This document shows positions 40,475 through 55,235 of a DNA stretch of 64,000 bases, in pieces. Location of the stretch: positions 798,001 to 862,000 of the forward strand of contig NZ_JABWRJ020000002.1 of NCBI RefSeq assembly GCF_014268935.2, in the 5' to 3' direction. The DNA is from Pseudomonas peradeniyensis. Its GTDB lineage: Bacteria > Pseudomonadota > Gammaproteobacteria > Pseudomonadales > Pseudomonadaceae. The stretch's first letter is position 1, and each line of letters begins with the position of its first letter. The notes under the pieces are model-generated. The model saw nothing but the letters and a program-made list of their open reading frames with translations. It made no database searches and was not told the origin of the DNA. The position numbers and the translations under genes were made by a program.

Positions 40475-41685
40475 TCTTCGGCATCCTCAAGCCGTACCCG
40501 TCGCCGCTGATCAGCGGCCGTGGCATCGACCTCGACTTCCCGCTGCTGGCCGGTTGCCTGGCGCTGCTCGGCCTGGGCCTGGTGATGATCACCTCGGCGT
40601 CCTCGGAAGTGGCCGCAGTGCAGTCGGGCAACCCGCTGTACCACATGTTCCGCCACCTGGTGTACGTCACTCTCGGCCTGGGCGCCGGGCTGATGACCAT
40701 GCTGGTGCCGATCGCCACCTGGCAGCGCATGGGCTTCCTCATGCTGATCGGTGCCTTCGGCTTGCTGGTGCTGGTACTGGTACCGGGTATTGGCCGCGAA
40801 GTGAACGGTTCGATGCGCTGGATCGGCTTCAGCTTCTTCAACGTGCAGCCGTCGGAGATCGCCAAGGTCTTCGTGGTCATCTACCTCGCTGGCTACCTGG
40901 TGCGCCGGCAGACCGAGGTGCGCGAGAGCTGGATGGGCTTCTTCAAACCGTTCATCGTGCTGCTGCCGATGGCCGGCCTGCTGCTGATGGAGCCGGACTT
41001 CGGCGCCACGGTGGTGATGATGGGCGCCGCGGCGGCCATGCTGTTCCTTGGCGGGGTGGGGTTGTTCCGCTTCTCGCTGATGGTGGTGCTGGCGGTCATT
41101 TCGGTGGTGGTGCTGGTCCAGGCCCAGCCATACCGCATGGCGCGACTGATCACCTTCACCGACCCCTGGTCCGACCAGTTCGGTTCCGGCTACCAGCTGA
41201 CCCAGGCGCTGATCGCCTTCGGCCGCGGCGAGTGGCTGGGCGTGGGCCTGGGCAACAGCGTGCAGAAGCAGTTCTACCTGCCCGAGGCGCATACCGACTT
41301 CGTGTTCTCGGTGCTGGCCGAAGAGCTCGGCGTGATCGGCTCGCTGCTGACCATCGCGCTGTTCGTCTTCATTACCGTGCGCGCGCTGTACATCGGCCTG
41401 TGGGCCGAGAAGGCCAAGCAGTTCTTCGCCGCCTACATGGCCTTTGGCCTGTCGTTCCTGTGGATCGGCCAGTTCCTGATCAACATCGGCGTGAACGTCG
41501 GCCTGCTGCCGACCAAGGGCCTGACCCTGCCGTTCCTCAGCTACGGCGGCAGCTCGCTGGTGATCTGCTGCGCCTGCGTCGGGCTGTTGCTGCGGATCGA
41601 GTGGGAGAGCCGCACGCACCTGGGCAGCGAGGAACACGAATTCAAGGAGAGCGATTTTGCCGAGGAGACCAGTCATGGCCGCTGA
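40471..41685 (+). CDS. ftsW: Septal peptidoglycan glycosyltransferase FtsW
   Basis: This is a 404-residue SEDS-family polymerase with ten predicted transmembrane helices. It works with FtsI in the divisome. Typical segments are NGSMRWIGFSFFNVQPSEIA, PDFGATVVM, HTDFVFSVLAEELG and LPFLSYGGSSLV. ATG 40471 overlaps murD, and the end overlaps murG by 11 bases. Confidence 0.97.
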   Translation: MIFGILKPYPSPLISGRGIDLDFPLLAGCLALLGLGLVMITSASSEVAAVQSGNPLYHMFRHLVYVTLGLGAGLMTMLVPIATWQRMGFLMLIGAFGLLVLVLVPGIGREVNGSMRWIGFSFFNVQPSEIAKVFVVIYLAGYLVRRQTEVRESWMGFFKPFIVLLPMAGLLLMEPDFGATVVMMGAAAAMLFLGGVGLFRFSLMVVLAVISVVVLVQAQPYRMARLITFTDPWSDQFGSGYQLTQALIAFGRGEWLGVGLGNSVQKQFYLPEAHTDFVFSVLAEELGVIGSLLTIALFVFITVRALYIGLWAEKAKQFFAAYMAFGLSFLWIGQFLINIGVNVGLLPTKGLTLPFLSYGGSSLVICCACVGLLLRIEWESRTHLGSEEHEFKESDFAEETSHGR

Positions 41686-42746
41686 CGGCAAGAACATCCT
41701 GATCATGGCCGGCGGTACCGGGGGCCACGTGTTCCCGGCCCTGGCCTGCGCCCGCGAGTTCCAGGCCCGTGGCTACAAGGTGCATTGGCTGGGCACCCCG
41801 CGTGGCATCGAGCACGAACTGGTACCCCAGGCCGGCCTGCCGTTGCACCTGATCCAGGTCACCGGCCTGCGCGGCAAGGGCAAGCTGTCGCTGCTCAAGG
41901 CGCCGTTCACCCTGATCAAGGCCGTGCTGCAGGCGCGGCGCATCGTGCGTGAGCTCAAGCCGGTCTGCGTGGTCGGCTTCGGTGGTTATGTGACCGGTCC
42001 CGGCGGTGTTGCCGCCCGCTTGTGCGGGGTGCCGCTGGTGATCCACGAGCAGAATGCCCGCGCCGGCACCACCAACCGCCTGCTGCTGCCGTTGGCCGCG
42101 CGTGTCTGCGAAGCCTTCCCGGACACCTTCGCCGCCAGCGACAAACTGCGCACCACCGGCAATCCGGTGCGCCCGGAGCTGTTCATGGACGCGGCGCGCG
42201 CGCCCCTGGCCGAGCGCCGTGCGCGCCTGCTGGTCATGGGCGGTAGCCTGGGTGCGGAACCATTGAACAAATTGTTGCCTAAGGCCCTGTCCGAAGTGCC
42301 GGAAAACCTGCGCCCCGAGGTGTTCCACCAGGCCGGGAAAAACCACGCCCCCGTCACCGCCGAGCGTTATCACGAGGCAGGTGTCGAGGCCCAGGTCGAA
42401 CCGTTCATCAAGGACATGGCCCATGCCTATGGCTGGGCCGATATGGTGGTGTGCCGGGCCGGCGCCCTGACCGTCAGCGAACTCGCGGCGGCGGGCCTGC
42501 CCTCGATGCTGGTGCCCTTGCCCCATGCCATCGACGACCACCAGACCCACAACGCCCAATACCTGGCTCGTGAAGGCGCCGCCTTCCTGATGCCACAAGC
42601 GACTACTGGCGCAGCGCAGCTCGCTGAACGCCTGAACGAGGTGCTGATGCAACCCGAGAAACTCAACGCCATGGCCGGCACCGCCCGCCGCCTGGCCAAA
42701 CCTGGCGCAACCAGCACCGTGGTCGATATCTGCCTGGAGGTGGCCC

Positions 42747-42754
<8 letters not shown>
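41675..42754 (+). CDS. murG: UDP-GlcNAc transferase MurG (lipid II synthase)
   Basis: This is a 359-residue peripheral membrane GT-B glycosyltransferase that converts lipid I to lipid II. The N-terminal glycine loop is [27 protein letters not shown] and the C-terminal [14 protein letters not shown] are conserved. Start ATG 41675 (MAADGKNIL) has GAGGAG eight bases upstream, inside ftsW; the in-frame ATG at 41657 is less likely. The 3' end overlaps murC by eight bases. Confidence 0.96.
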
Positions 42755-45148
<2,394 letters not shown>

Positions 45149-45154
45149 CCAGCC

Positions 45155-46024
45155 ATGCAAGGCGCGATGATACGTCAGCAACCACCCGTTACCGGCCGCA
45201 GCAAGCCGGTGCCACGTGGTGCCAGCCGACTGGTGGCCGACGAGCCCGTATCGGCGCGCCTGCCTCGGCCAAGCTTCGGCGGTCTCAAGCGCCTGTTGTG
45301 GCCGGTGCTGCTGGTGGCTGCGGGCTTTGGCGCCTATGAGGGCGCCATCCGCCTGATGCCCTACGCCGACCGGCCGATCACCAAGATCGACGTGCAGGGC
45401 GACCTCAGCTACATCAGCCAGCAGTCGGTGCAGCAGCGGATCGCCCCCTATGTGGCGGCGAGCTTCTTCACCGTCGACCTGGCGGCGATGCGCGTGGAAC
45501 TGGAGCAGATGCCCTGGATCGCCCACGCCGAAGTGCGCCGGGTGTGGCCGGACGAGGTGGTGATCCGCCTGGAAGAACAGTTGCCGGTGGCGCGCTGGGG
45601 CGACGAGGCCTTGCTCAACAACCAGGGCCAGGCCTTCACCCCGCGCGAGCTGGCCAACTACGAGCACCTGCCGCAGCTGTTCGGGCCGCAGCGCGCTCAG
45701 CAACAAGTCATGCAGCAGTATCAGGTATTGAGCCAGATGCTGCGCCCCATGGGCTTTTCCATCGCTCGCCTGGAGCTGCGCGAGCGAGGCAGCTGGTTCC
45801 TGACCACCGGTGCGGGCAGCGCCGGTGCGGGCGTCGAGCTGCTGTTGGGGCGCGACCATCTGGTGGAGAAGATGCGCCGTTTCATTGCCATTTACGACAA
45901 ATCGCTTAAAGACCAGATCACCAATATCGCCCGCATCGATCTGCGTTATTCCAACGGACTTGCCGTTGGTTGGCGGGAACCGAATGCACCGACGACGGCC
46001 CAACCCGCCGTTGCGAAGAATTAG
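45155..46024 (+). CDS. ftsQ: Cell division protein FtsQ
   Basis: This is a 289-residue bitopic divisome protein. It has a basic cytoplasmic N-terminus, a transmembrane helix (about residues 45-65, [20 protein letters not shown]), a POTRA domain (starting [20 protein letters not shown]) and the beta domain for FtsB/FtsL binding. A second in-frame ATG lies at 45167 (MIRQQ). ftsA begins 14 bases after the stop codon. Confidence 0.95.
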   Translation: MQGAMIRQQPPVTGRSKPVPRGASRLVADEPVSARLPRPSFGGLKRLLWPVLLVAAGFGAYEGAIRLMPYADRPITKIDVQGDLSYISQQSVQQRIAPYVAASFFTVDLAAMRVELEQMPWIAHAEVRRVWPDEVVIRLEEQLPVARWGDEALLNNQGQAFTPRELANYEHLPQLFGPQRAQQQVMQQYQVLSQMLRPMGFSIARLELRERGSWFLTTGAGSAGAGVELLLGRDHLVEKMRRFIAIYDKSLKDQITNIARIDLRYSNGLAVGWREPNAPTTAQPAVAKN

Positions 46025-46038
46025 AGAGAGGCAGGACC

Positions 46039-47307
46039 ATGGCAAACGCGCATAGCGGCAAAATGATCGTCGGGCTGGACATCGGCACCTCCAAGGTGGT
46101 GGCGCTGGTGGGTGAGGTCGGCGAGGACGGCACCCTGGAGATCGTCGGGATCGGCACCCATCCGTCCCGCGGCCTGAAGAAGGGCGTGGTGGTGAACATC
46201 GAATCGACCGTGCAGTCGATTCAGCGCGCCGTCGAAGAGGCCCAGCTGATGGCCGGCTGCCGCATCCACTCGGCGTTCGTCGGCGTGGCCGGCAACCACA
46301 TCCGCAGCCTGAACTCCCACGGCATCGTCGCCATCCGCGACCGCGAAGTCAGCACCGCCGACCTTGAGCGCGTGCTCGACGCAGCCCAGGCCGTGGCCAT
46401 TCCGGCTGACCAGCGGGTGCTGCACACCCTGCCGCAGGACTACGTGATCGACAACCAGGAAGGCGTGCGCGAGCCCCTGGGCATGTCGGGCGTGCGCCTG
46501 GAAGCCAAGGTCCACGTGGTCACCTGCGCGGTCAACGCGGCGCAGAACATCGAGAAGTGCGTGCGCCGCTGCGGCCTGGAAATCGACGACATCATCCTCG
46601 AGCAGCTGGCCTCGGCCTACTCGGTGCTGACCGACGACGAGAAAGAGCTGGGCGTGTGCCTGGTGGACATCGGCGGCGGCACCACCGACATCGCCATCTT
46701 CACCGAAGGCGCGATCCGCCACACCGCAGTGATCCCGATCGCCGGTGATCAGGTCACCAACGACATTGCCATGGCCCTGCGCACCCCCACGCAGTACGCC
46801 GAGGAAATCAAGATCCGCTACGCCTGCGCCCTGGCCAAGCTGGCCGGCGCCGGCGAGACCATCAAGGTGCCGAGCGTTGGCGACCGCCCGCCGCGCGAGC
46901 TGTCGCGCCAGGCCCTGGCCGAAGTGGTGGAGCCGCGTTACGACGAGCTGTTCACCCTGATCCAGGCCGAACTGCGTCGCAGCGGCTTCGAGGACCTGGT
47001 GCCGGCCGGCATCGTCCTCACCGGTGGCACCGCGAAGATGGAAGGCGCCGTGGAACTGGCCGAGGAGATCTTCCACATGCCGGTACGCCTGGGCGTGCCG
47101 CACAGCGTTCGGGGCCTGAGCGACGTGGTGCGCAACCCGATCTATTCCACCGGCGTGGGCCTGCTCACCTACGGTCTGCAGAAGCAGTCCGAGGACCCGT
47201 CCCTGACCGGTATCAGCAACAGCAACAGCAGCAACAACAGCTATGGCGATGAACCGAAGGGCCCTGTGCTTGAACGACTCAAGCGTTGGGTCCAGAGCAA
47301 CTTCTAA
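46039..47307 (+). CDS. ftsA: Cell division protein FtsA
   Basis: This is a 422-residue actin-fold protein that tethers FtsZ to the membrane. Phosphate 1 motif VGLDIGTSKVVALVGEV, LVDIGGGTTDIAIF and VLTGGTAKMEG are present. The C-terminal amphipathic membrane-targeting helix is LERLKRWVQSNF, after a Ser/Asn-rich linker (SNSNSSNNS). ATG 46039 (MANAHSGKM) is used; the longer frame from 45970 overlaps ftsQ. Confidence 0.97.
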   Translation: MANAHSGKMIVGLDIGTSKVVALVGEVGEDGTLEIVGIGTHPSRGLKKGVVVNIESTVQSIQRAVEEAQLMAGCRIHSAFVGVAGNHIRSLNSHGIVAIRDREVSTADLERVLDAAQAVAIPADQRVLHTLPQDYVIDNQEGVREPLGMSGVRLEAKVHVVTCAVNAAQNIEKCVRRCGLEIDDIILEQLASAYSVLTDDEKELGVCLVDIGGGTTDIAIFTEGAIRHTAVIPIAGDQVTNDIAMALRTPTQYAEEIKIRYACALAKLAGAGETIKVPSVGDRPPRELSRQALAEVVEPRYDELFTLIQAELRRSGFEDLVPAGIVLTGGTAKMEGAVELAEEIFHMPVRLGVPHSVRGLSDVVRNPIYSTGVGLLTYGLQKQSEDPSLTGISNSNSSNNSYGDEPKGPVLERLKRWVQSNF

Positions 47308-47362
47308 GTTTCAAAGCAGTAGTGGTAGGCGCGACAACTAGAGAACTGTAAGGAGAGGGAAA

Positions 47363-48559
47363 ATGTTCGAGCTCGTAGACAACGTCCCGCAGAGTCCGGT
47401 CATCAAGGTGATCGGCGTTGGCGGTGGTGGCGGCAACGCCGTCAACCACATGGTCAAAAGCAACATCGAAGGCGTCGAGTTCATCTGCGCCAACACCGAT
47501 GCCCAGGCGCTGAAGAACATCGGCGCGCGCACCATCCTGCAACTGGGCACCGGCGTGACCAAGGGCCTGGGTGCCGGCGCCAATCCGGAAGTCGGCCGTC
47601 AGGCCGCGCTGGAAGACCGTGAGCGCATCGCCGAAGTGCTGCAAGGCACCAACATGGTGTTCATCACCACCGGCATGGGCGGCGGTACCGGTACCGGCGC
47701 GGCGCCGATCATCGCCGAAGTGGCCAAGGAAATGGGCATCCTCACCGTTGCGGTGGTGACCCGTCCGTTCCCGTTCGAGGGCCGCAAGCGCATGCAGATC
47801 GCCGACGAAGGCATCCGCATGCTGGCTGAAAGCGTCGACTCGCTGATCACCATCCCCAACGAGAAGCTGCTGACCATCCTGGGCAAGGATGCAAGCCTCT
47901 TGTCCGCCTTCGCCAAGGCCGACGACGTGCTGGCCGGTGCCGTTCGCGGTATCTCCGACATCATCAAGCGTCCGGGCATGATCAACGTCGACTTCGCCGA
48001 CGTGCGCACCGTGATGGGCGAGATGGGCATGGCGATGATGGGGACCGGTTGCGCCAGCGGCCCGAACCGTGCGCGCGAAGCCACCGAGGCGGCGATCCGC
48101 AACCCGCTGCTCGAAGACGTCAACCTGCAGGGTGCCCGCGGCATCCTGGTGAACATCACCGCAGGTCCAGACCTGTCGCTGGGCGAGTACTCCGATGTGG
48201 GTAGCATCATCGAGGCCTTCGCCTCCGACCACGCGATGGTCAAGGTCGGCACCGTGATCGACCCGGATATGCGTGACGAGCTGCACGTGACCGTGGTGGC
48301 CACCGGCCTGGGCGCGCGCATCGAGAAGCCGGTCAAGGTGGTCGACAACACCCTGCAGACCGCCCAGCAGGCGTACGAGGCTTCCAACCCGGCGCCGGTT
48401 CGCCAGGAGCAGTCGGCGGTCAACTACCGTGACCTGGAGCGTCCGACCGTGATGCGCAACCAGGCCCACGCGGGTGCCGCGGCGGCAGCTAAACTCAACC
48501 CTCAGGATGATCTGGACTACCTGGATATCCCGGCGTTCCTGCGTCGTCAGGCCGATTAA
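47363..48559 (+). CDS. ftsZ: Cell division protein FtsZ
   Basis: This is the 398-residue tubulin-like GTPase that forms the Z ring. It has the GTP signature GGGTGTGAAP, the N-terminal IKVIGVGGGGGNAVNHM, and the conserved C-terminal peptide LDYLDIPAFLRRQ, which binds FtsA and ZipA. A strong AAGGAGAGG lies five bases before the ATG. The 55-base gap after ftsA contains no terminator. Confidence 0.99.
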   Translation: MFELVDNVPQSPVIKVIGVGGGGGNAVNHMVKSNIEGVEFICANTDAQALKNIGARTILQLGTGVTKGLGAGANPEVGRQAALEDRERIAEVLQGTNMVFITTGMGGGTGTGAAPIIAEVAKEMGILTVAVVTRPFPFEGRKRMQIADEGIRMLAESVDSLITIPNEKLLTILGKDASLLSAFAKADDVLAGAVRGISDIIKRPGMINVDFADVRTVMGEMGMAMMGTGCASGPNRAREATEAAIRNPLLEDVNLQGARGILVNITAGPDLSLGEYSDVGSIIEAFASDHAMVKVGTVIDPDMRDELHVTVVATGLGARIEKPVKVVDNTLQTAQQAYEASNPAPVRQEQSAVNYRDLERPTVMRNQAHAGAAAAAKLNPQDDLDYLDIPAFLRRQAD

Positions 48560-48635
48560 TGGAATTTATCAGGGGTATTAGGGTGATTGGTGTTCAGCAA
48601 AGGCCGGGTCTGTTATCATCCCCAGCCTTTGTTGA

Positions 48636-49583
<948 letters not shown>

Positions 49584-49609
49584 GTTCGAACACTCTCTCT
49601 AGTGTGATT

Positions 49610-49636
49610 AAGGCCACCTTCGGGTGGCCTTTTTTA
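49610..49636 (+). terminator. Terminator after lpxC (end of dcw cluster)
   Basis: AAGGCCACC/GGTGGCCTT around a TTCG loop is followed by six T residues. It separates the dcw cluster from the hcp cassette. Confidence 0.93.
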
Positions 49637-49836
49637 TGCCTCGTGAAAACTACAGTGTGTCAGTTGGAGTTCCATAGGCCGTCGGCTGCAGAGGGTACGC
49701 TGTTTTACAAATGTTGTATGCGTCTCGTTGCGGACATAGTTTGAATCATGTTGTTTTGGCTGTTTCGGACGCATCCTACATACATTAAACATTTGGCTGT
49801 GCAGTCTAGTGAGGTCCATCTACAAGGAGTTTGCGA

Positions 49837-50322
49837 ATGGCTTATCACGGATATATGGCTATCAAGGGGCGGTTCCGAGGGCTGCTTTCGGCAGGATGCT
49901 CAACTCAGGACTCTCTTGGCAATCGGTATCAGGCTGGGCACACAGATGAAATCATGGTGCTCTCGTTTTCGCACAATCTCTCGAATATAGATAACACTGA
50001 TCGGGCGACACATCGTCCCGTTTTAATTACTAAGCATCTCGATAAGTCTACCCCGTTGCTCGCGGAAGCACTGGTCAGTCGTGAAATTGTAGACTGCAAG
50101 ATTAATTTTTATCGGATAAACGCTAGTGGTAAGCAAGAGCGATTTCTTCACATTGAGCTCACTGGTGGGCTACTTGTTGATCAGCGTATAGAAATGCCGC
50201 ACTCGGTCTTGCTCAATGATCAGGATCCGCAGGAGTACCTTGCCATTCGCTACAGCTCTATATGTTGGCAACATTTGATCTCTGGCACTAGCGGCTATGC
50301 AAACTGGGGTGGAGGAGATTGA
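49837..50322 (+). CDS. hcp: Type VI secretion Hcp-family tube protein (orphan)
   Basis: This is a 161-residue Hcp1-family protein of normal length. Hcp hexamers stack into the inner tube of the type VI secretion system and carry small effectors in their lumen. Family hallmarks are MAYHGYMAIKGRFRGLLSAG, the NRYQAGHTDEIMVLSFSHN stretch and RPVLITKHLDKSTPLL. ATG 49837 has AAGGAGT seven bases upstream; the in-frame ATG at 49831 is rejected. The gene is clearly AT-richer than its neighbours: bases 50101-50160 contain 22 G+C of 60. No other T6SS structural genes are in the window, so this is an orphan hcp. The stop codon overlaps the TTG start of the next gene (TTGA), typical of hcp-effector operons. 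Confidence 0.92.
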   Translation: MAYHGYMAIKGRFRGLLSAGCSTQDSLGNRYQAGHTDEIMVLSFSHNLSNIDNTDRATHRPVLITKHLDKSTPLLAEALVSREIVDCKINFYRINASGKQERFLHIELTGGLLVDQRIEMPHSVLLNDQDPQEYLAIRYSSICWQHLISGTSGYANWGGGD

Positions 50323-51035
50323 ACGGGGCGCGGAGAGGCGGCTCTTCGGGGGAACGCGAGCTCTGGGAGTTAAGCCATCTGGCTGGCAGACTTAACAGTT
50401 ATGCGTGCGAGATTGGTGCTCGATATATCAGTGATGACGGTTTGAGGGTGCAGTTCACCCAAGAGGTCTCATCCAGCTCCAAGGCTGTTGTGGAGGGTGT
50501 TCGAAGGGGAGAGCTTACTGCTGAGCAAGCGTCAGTTGCGCTAAGACGTGAACATAGAGAGCTTTATGCGCAAGTTGATGAGTATTTAAAGCTTGTGGCG
50601 GGAGTTGCTGCTGGGGTGTTACAGGTAGGTACCGGCTTGGCAGTTTGTAAGCTGTCACTGGGTGTTGGCTGTGTTGCAGGAGGCATACCTCTGATACTGC
50701 ATGGTGTCAATAATGTCTATGAGAATGGCAGGAATGTTATCAGTAGGCGAAACGACACGGTAGGTCCCATTCGCAGAGGCTATCAAAAGTTTGCGGAATT
50801 GTCCGGAGGGCGCGCTTCACATGGTAATGTCGCCTATGGGTCTGCTGATATCGCCTTGTCAGGCTTTGGACTGAGCCGTATGGTTCTGAAAGAGGGGGCT
50901 TGGCGACTTTTTAGATATATTCAGGCGGATAAGGTCAGGGCCTATAAGGAAATGGGTAAGGGCGCGATAATGTTCGAAGTTGGCGTTGACATGCTGACGG
51001 GGGAACAGGTGCTGATAGAGTTGGGCAAACGATGA
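50319..51035 (+). CDS. Putative Hcp-dependent effector, DUF4225-like
   Basis: This 238-residue protein is probably a T6SS effector delivered by the Hcp encoded directly upstream. The start is TTG at 50319, with GGAGGAG just upstream inside hcp; no ATG fits. Residues 1-90 are polar and helical. Residues 91-131 form a long Gly/Val/Leu hydrophobic stretch, followed by HGVNNVYENG (128-137), a pattern I associate with DUF4225 proteins found next to hcp. The C-terminus (140-238) is mixed. The hydrophobic hairpin suggests a membrane-acting or membrane-crossing toxin, but the activity is unknown. Codon use is AT-rich, as in hcp. The stop codon overlaps the next start (ATGA). DUF4225 membership is from memory and unverified. 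Confidence 0.65.
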   Translation: MNGARRGGSSGERELWELSHLAGRLNSYACEIGARYISDDGLRVQFTQEVSSSSKAVVEGVRRGELTAEQASVALRREHRELYAQVDEYLKLVAGVAAGVLQVGTGLAVCKLSLGVGCVAGGIPLILHGVNNVYENGRNVISRRNDTVGPIRRGYQKFAELSGGRASHGNVAYGSADIALSGFGLSRMVLKEGAWRLFRYIQADKVRAYKEMGKGAIMFEVGVDMLTGEQVLIELGKR

Positions 51036-51343
51036 TGGCTCTGGTCTTTGTCTCGGCTGTCGTTTTGGGGGTGTGGAGTGCTTATGCACTGCGCTTCAAA
51101 TGTTCGGGTGCGCGACTTGGCTATGGCCTGTTTTTCCTATGCTTTTTCTATAACATGTTTTTTATAACATATTATATGCGCGTGATTGATCGTTCCTATT
51201 TTCTGTTCTTTGGATATCATCCGGATTTCTTGAGCGCGAACCCCGTCGTAGGTTGGGGGTGCCTGATCGGGGCCATTCTGCACTGTGGCGCGATGCCCTC
51301 CAGGAATGAACCTCGAGGAAAACGGAAAAATGAATTACTTTGA
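51032..51343 (+). CDS. Small inner-membrane protein, predicted immunity protein
   Basis: This 103-residue protein has three predicted transmembrane helices (about residues 2-20, 29-49 and 71-88) and a basic cytoplasmic tail (RNEPRGKRKNELL). Its sequence is not one I recognise. Its place, coupled by ATGA overlap directly behind a putative membrane-active effector, is that of a cognate immunity protein. It is very AT-rich around 51121-51180, supporting acquisition together with hcp and the effector. A second ATG at 51035 is equally possible. Confidence 0.65.
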   Translation: MMALVFVSAVVLGVWSAYALRFKCSGARLGYGLFFLCFFYNMFFITYYMRVIDRSYFLFFGYHPDFLSANPVVGWGCLIGAILHCGAMPSRNEPRGKRKNELL

Positions 51344-51461
51344 GCAGCTTGGTTAGGGGCTGTTACTTGTGATCTGCAGGCAAAATGCGGATCTGGAGTT
51401 TTCAGCACCAAACCTGCTCTGCAAAAGACCGCGTGGGCAATGTAGAAATATACAGGACCTT

Positions 51462-51923
51462 TCAGCTCTTATCCTTTACCTGCGCATGCGCCGCTAGGCG
51501 CTCCAGTGCTGCGCGCAACTTCGGATCGCTGATGCCTTCGGCCGAACCTAGGATGCTGTCTGCGGCAGATTCCGACAGTTCAGGCCCGTGGCCTTCATGT
51601 TTTGCCGCCACCAGCGGCGGCTGTACCTTGAACTGGATGCGGCTCAGGTTGGCGAACGCCTCCATGGCTTGCAGCTGGCGTTGCAGGCGCTTCTGCTGGT
51701 AGCGCAGGCGGGTGGCCCAATGGCCGTCGGTAACCACCAGCAACAAAGTCCCTTCCTTCCAGGAGGCCACGTGGCAGTGCTCGCGGGCGGCCGGTTGCAG
51801 CTGGCTTTCCAGCAGGCGCTGCAGGTGCTCGAGGCGCTCGGCCTGGTTGAGCAGCAGGCGCAGTGGCCGGGCCTTGCGCAGCAGGTCGGCGGGGGGGCGG
51901 GCAGGGGTGGGTTTGTAGGCCAT
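51462..51923 (-). CDS. dciA: DciA family protein (DUF721), replicative helicase operator/loader
   Basis: This 153-residue DUF721/DciA protein is a DnaB helicase loader in most bacteria that lack DnaC. The KH-like domain spans about residues 15-105 (LLNQAERLEHLQRLLESQL; GTLLLVVTDGHWATRLRYQQ) and is followed by a disordered C-terminal tail, as in Pseudomonas DciA. The start at 51923 (MAYKPTPARPPADLL) is the family-like N-terminus; an in-frame ATG at 51974 inside a REP would add 17 residues. It is divergent from secA and convergent with the hcp cassette. Confidence 0.85.
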   Translation of the reverse strand: MAYKPTPARPPADLLRKARPLRLLLNQAERLEHLQRLLESQLQPAAREHCHVASWKEGTLLLVVTDGHWATRLRYQQKRLQRQLQAMEAFANLSRIQFKVQPPLVAAKHEGHGPELSESAADSILGSAEGISDPKLRAALERLAAHAQVKDKS

Positions 51924-51971
51924 GGAGGTCTGCAGAGGGTTACAGGATCGACAGTCTACCAGTTGGGCATT

Positions 51972-52038
51972 CATCGCGGGGCAAGCCCGCTCCCACGCCA
52001 GCGTGTGGCCGGGCGTGGGAGCGGGCTTGCCCCGCGAG
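51972..52038. repeat. REP pair, class A, inverted, between dciA and secA
   Basis: Reverse and forward class A units face each other across about 17 bases. They fill part of the 355-base gap between the divergent dciA and secA. The rest of that gap (52039-52278) must hold both promoters and the secA leader. I see no SecM-like gene there and no clear sigma70 boxes. Confidence 0.88.
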
Positions 52039-52278
52039 CGGTCGCCGGATCTTGATGCAAGTCATTCGCGATACGTTTCATCTTCGCGCACCTTGAACTT
52101 GCGCAAAAAGCCCCTATGTTAGTCAGGCCCCCTAAAAGCGCTGTGCCAGCATCGTGGAAATCCACCACTTTCCTCACCATCGTTTCCGGGTAGAATGCTC
52201 GTTCGCATGCGGCCTCAGGGCTGCACGGGCGACTCACGGGGCCGCCCTCCATCCCTACGTGTGGAAGATCCTGCCGAT

Positions 52279-55014
<2,736 letters not shown>

Positions 55015-55036
55015 TCGATCCTGCGTGACATCCGAG

Positions 55037-55056
55037 GGGCCGCGTTGCGGCCCTTT
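55037..55056 (+). terminator. Probable terminator after secA
   Basis: GGGCCGC/GCGGCCC around GTT, followed by only three T residues. The stem is strong but the tail is weak. It directly abuts a class B REP pair. Confidence 0.55.
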
Positions 55057-55138
55057 CGCGACACAAGGCCGCTCCCACAGGTACAGCGCTCGGCTAAAGA
55101 GCAGCGCAGTCTCTGTGGGAGCGGCCTTGTGTCGCGAT
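55056..55138. repeat. REP pair, class B, inverted
   Basis: TCGCGACACAAGGCCGCTCC on the left is inverted as GGAGCGGCCTTGTGTCGCGA on the right, about 45 bases apart, in the secA-argJ gap. Confidence 0.88.
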
Positions 55139-55235
55139 GGGCTGCGAAGCGGCCCCCGCTCTTCCCTCAGGTAACCGGCCGACATTAAGATCGTCCGACG
55201 TCGTCACATCCCTTGTTTTCCATAGGAGCGCTCTA

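Noticed and set aside
49584..49836. Search for a gene or attachment site upstream of hcp
   Set aside because: Only the lpxC terminator and AT-rich sequence were seen. Short open frames here lack ribosome-binding sites, and no tRNA or flanking direct repeat was found to mark an insertion boundary.
52195..52278. Upstream in-frame extension of secA; similar extensions for argJ (55137), the GST gene (56491), petB (15692), petC (16720), murE (34031), murF (36603), ftsA (45970) and the aldo-keto reductase (to 14100)
   Set aside because: The extra residues are not family-like, some begin inside REP elements or the neighbouring gene, and better starts with conserved N-termini exist downstream.
52039..52278. 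Possible SecM-like arrest peptide in front of secA
   Set aside because: No signal-peptide-bearing short reading frame with a ribosome-binding site is seen. SecM is characteristic of enterobacteria, not Pseudomonas.
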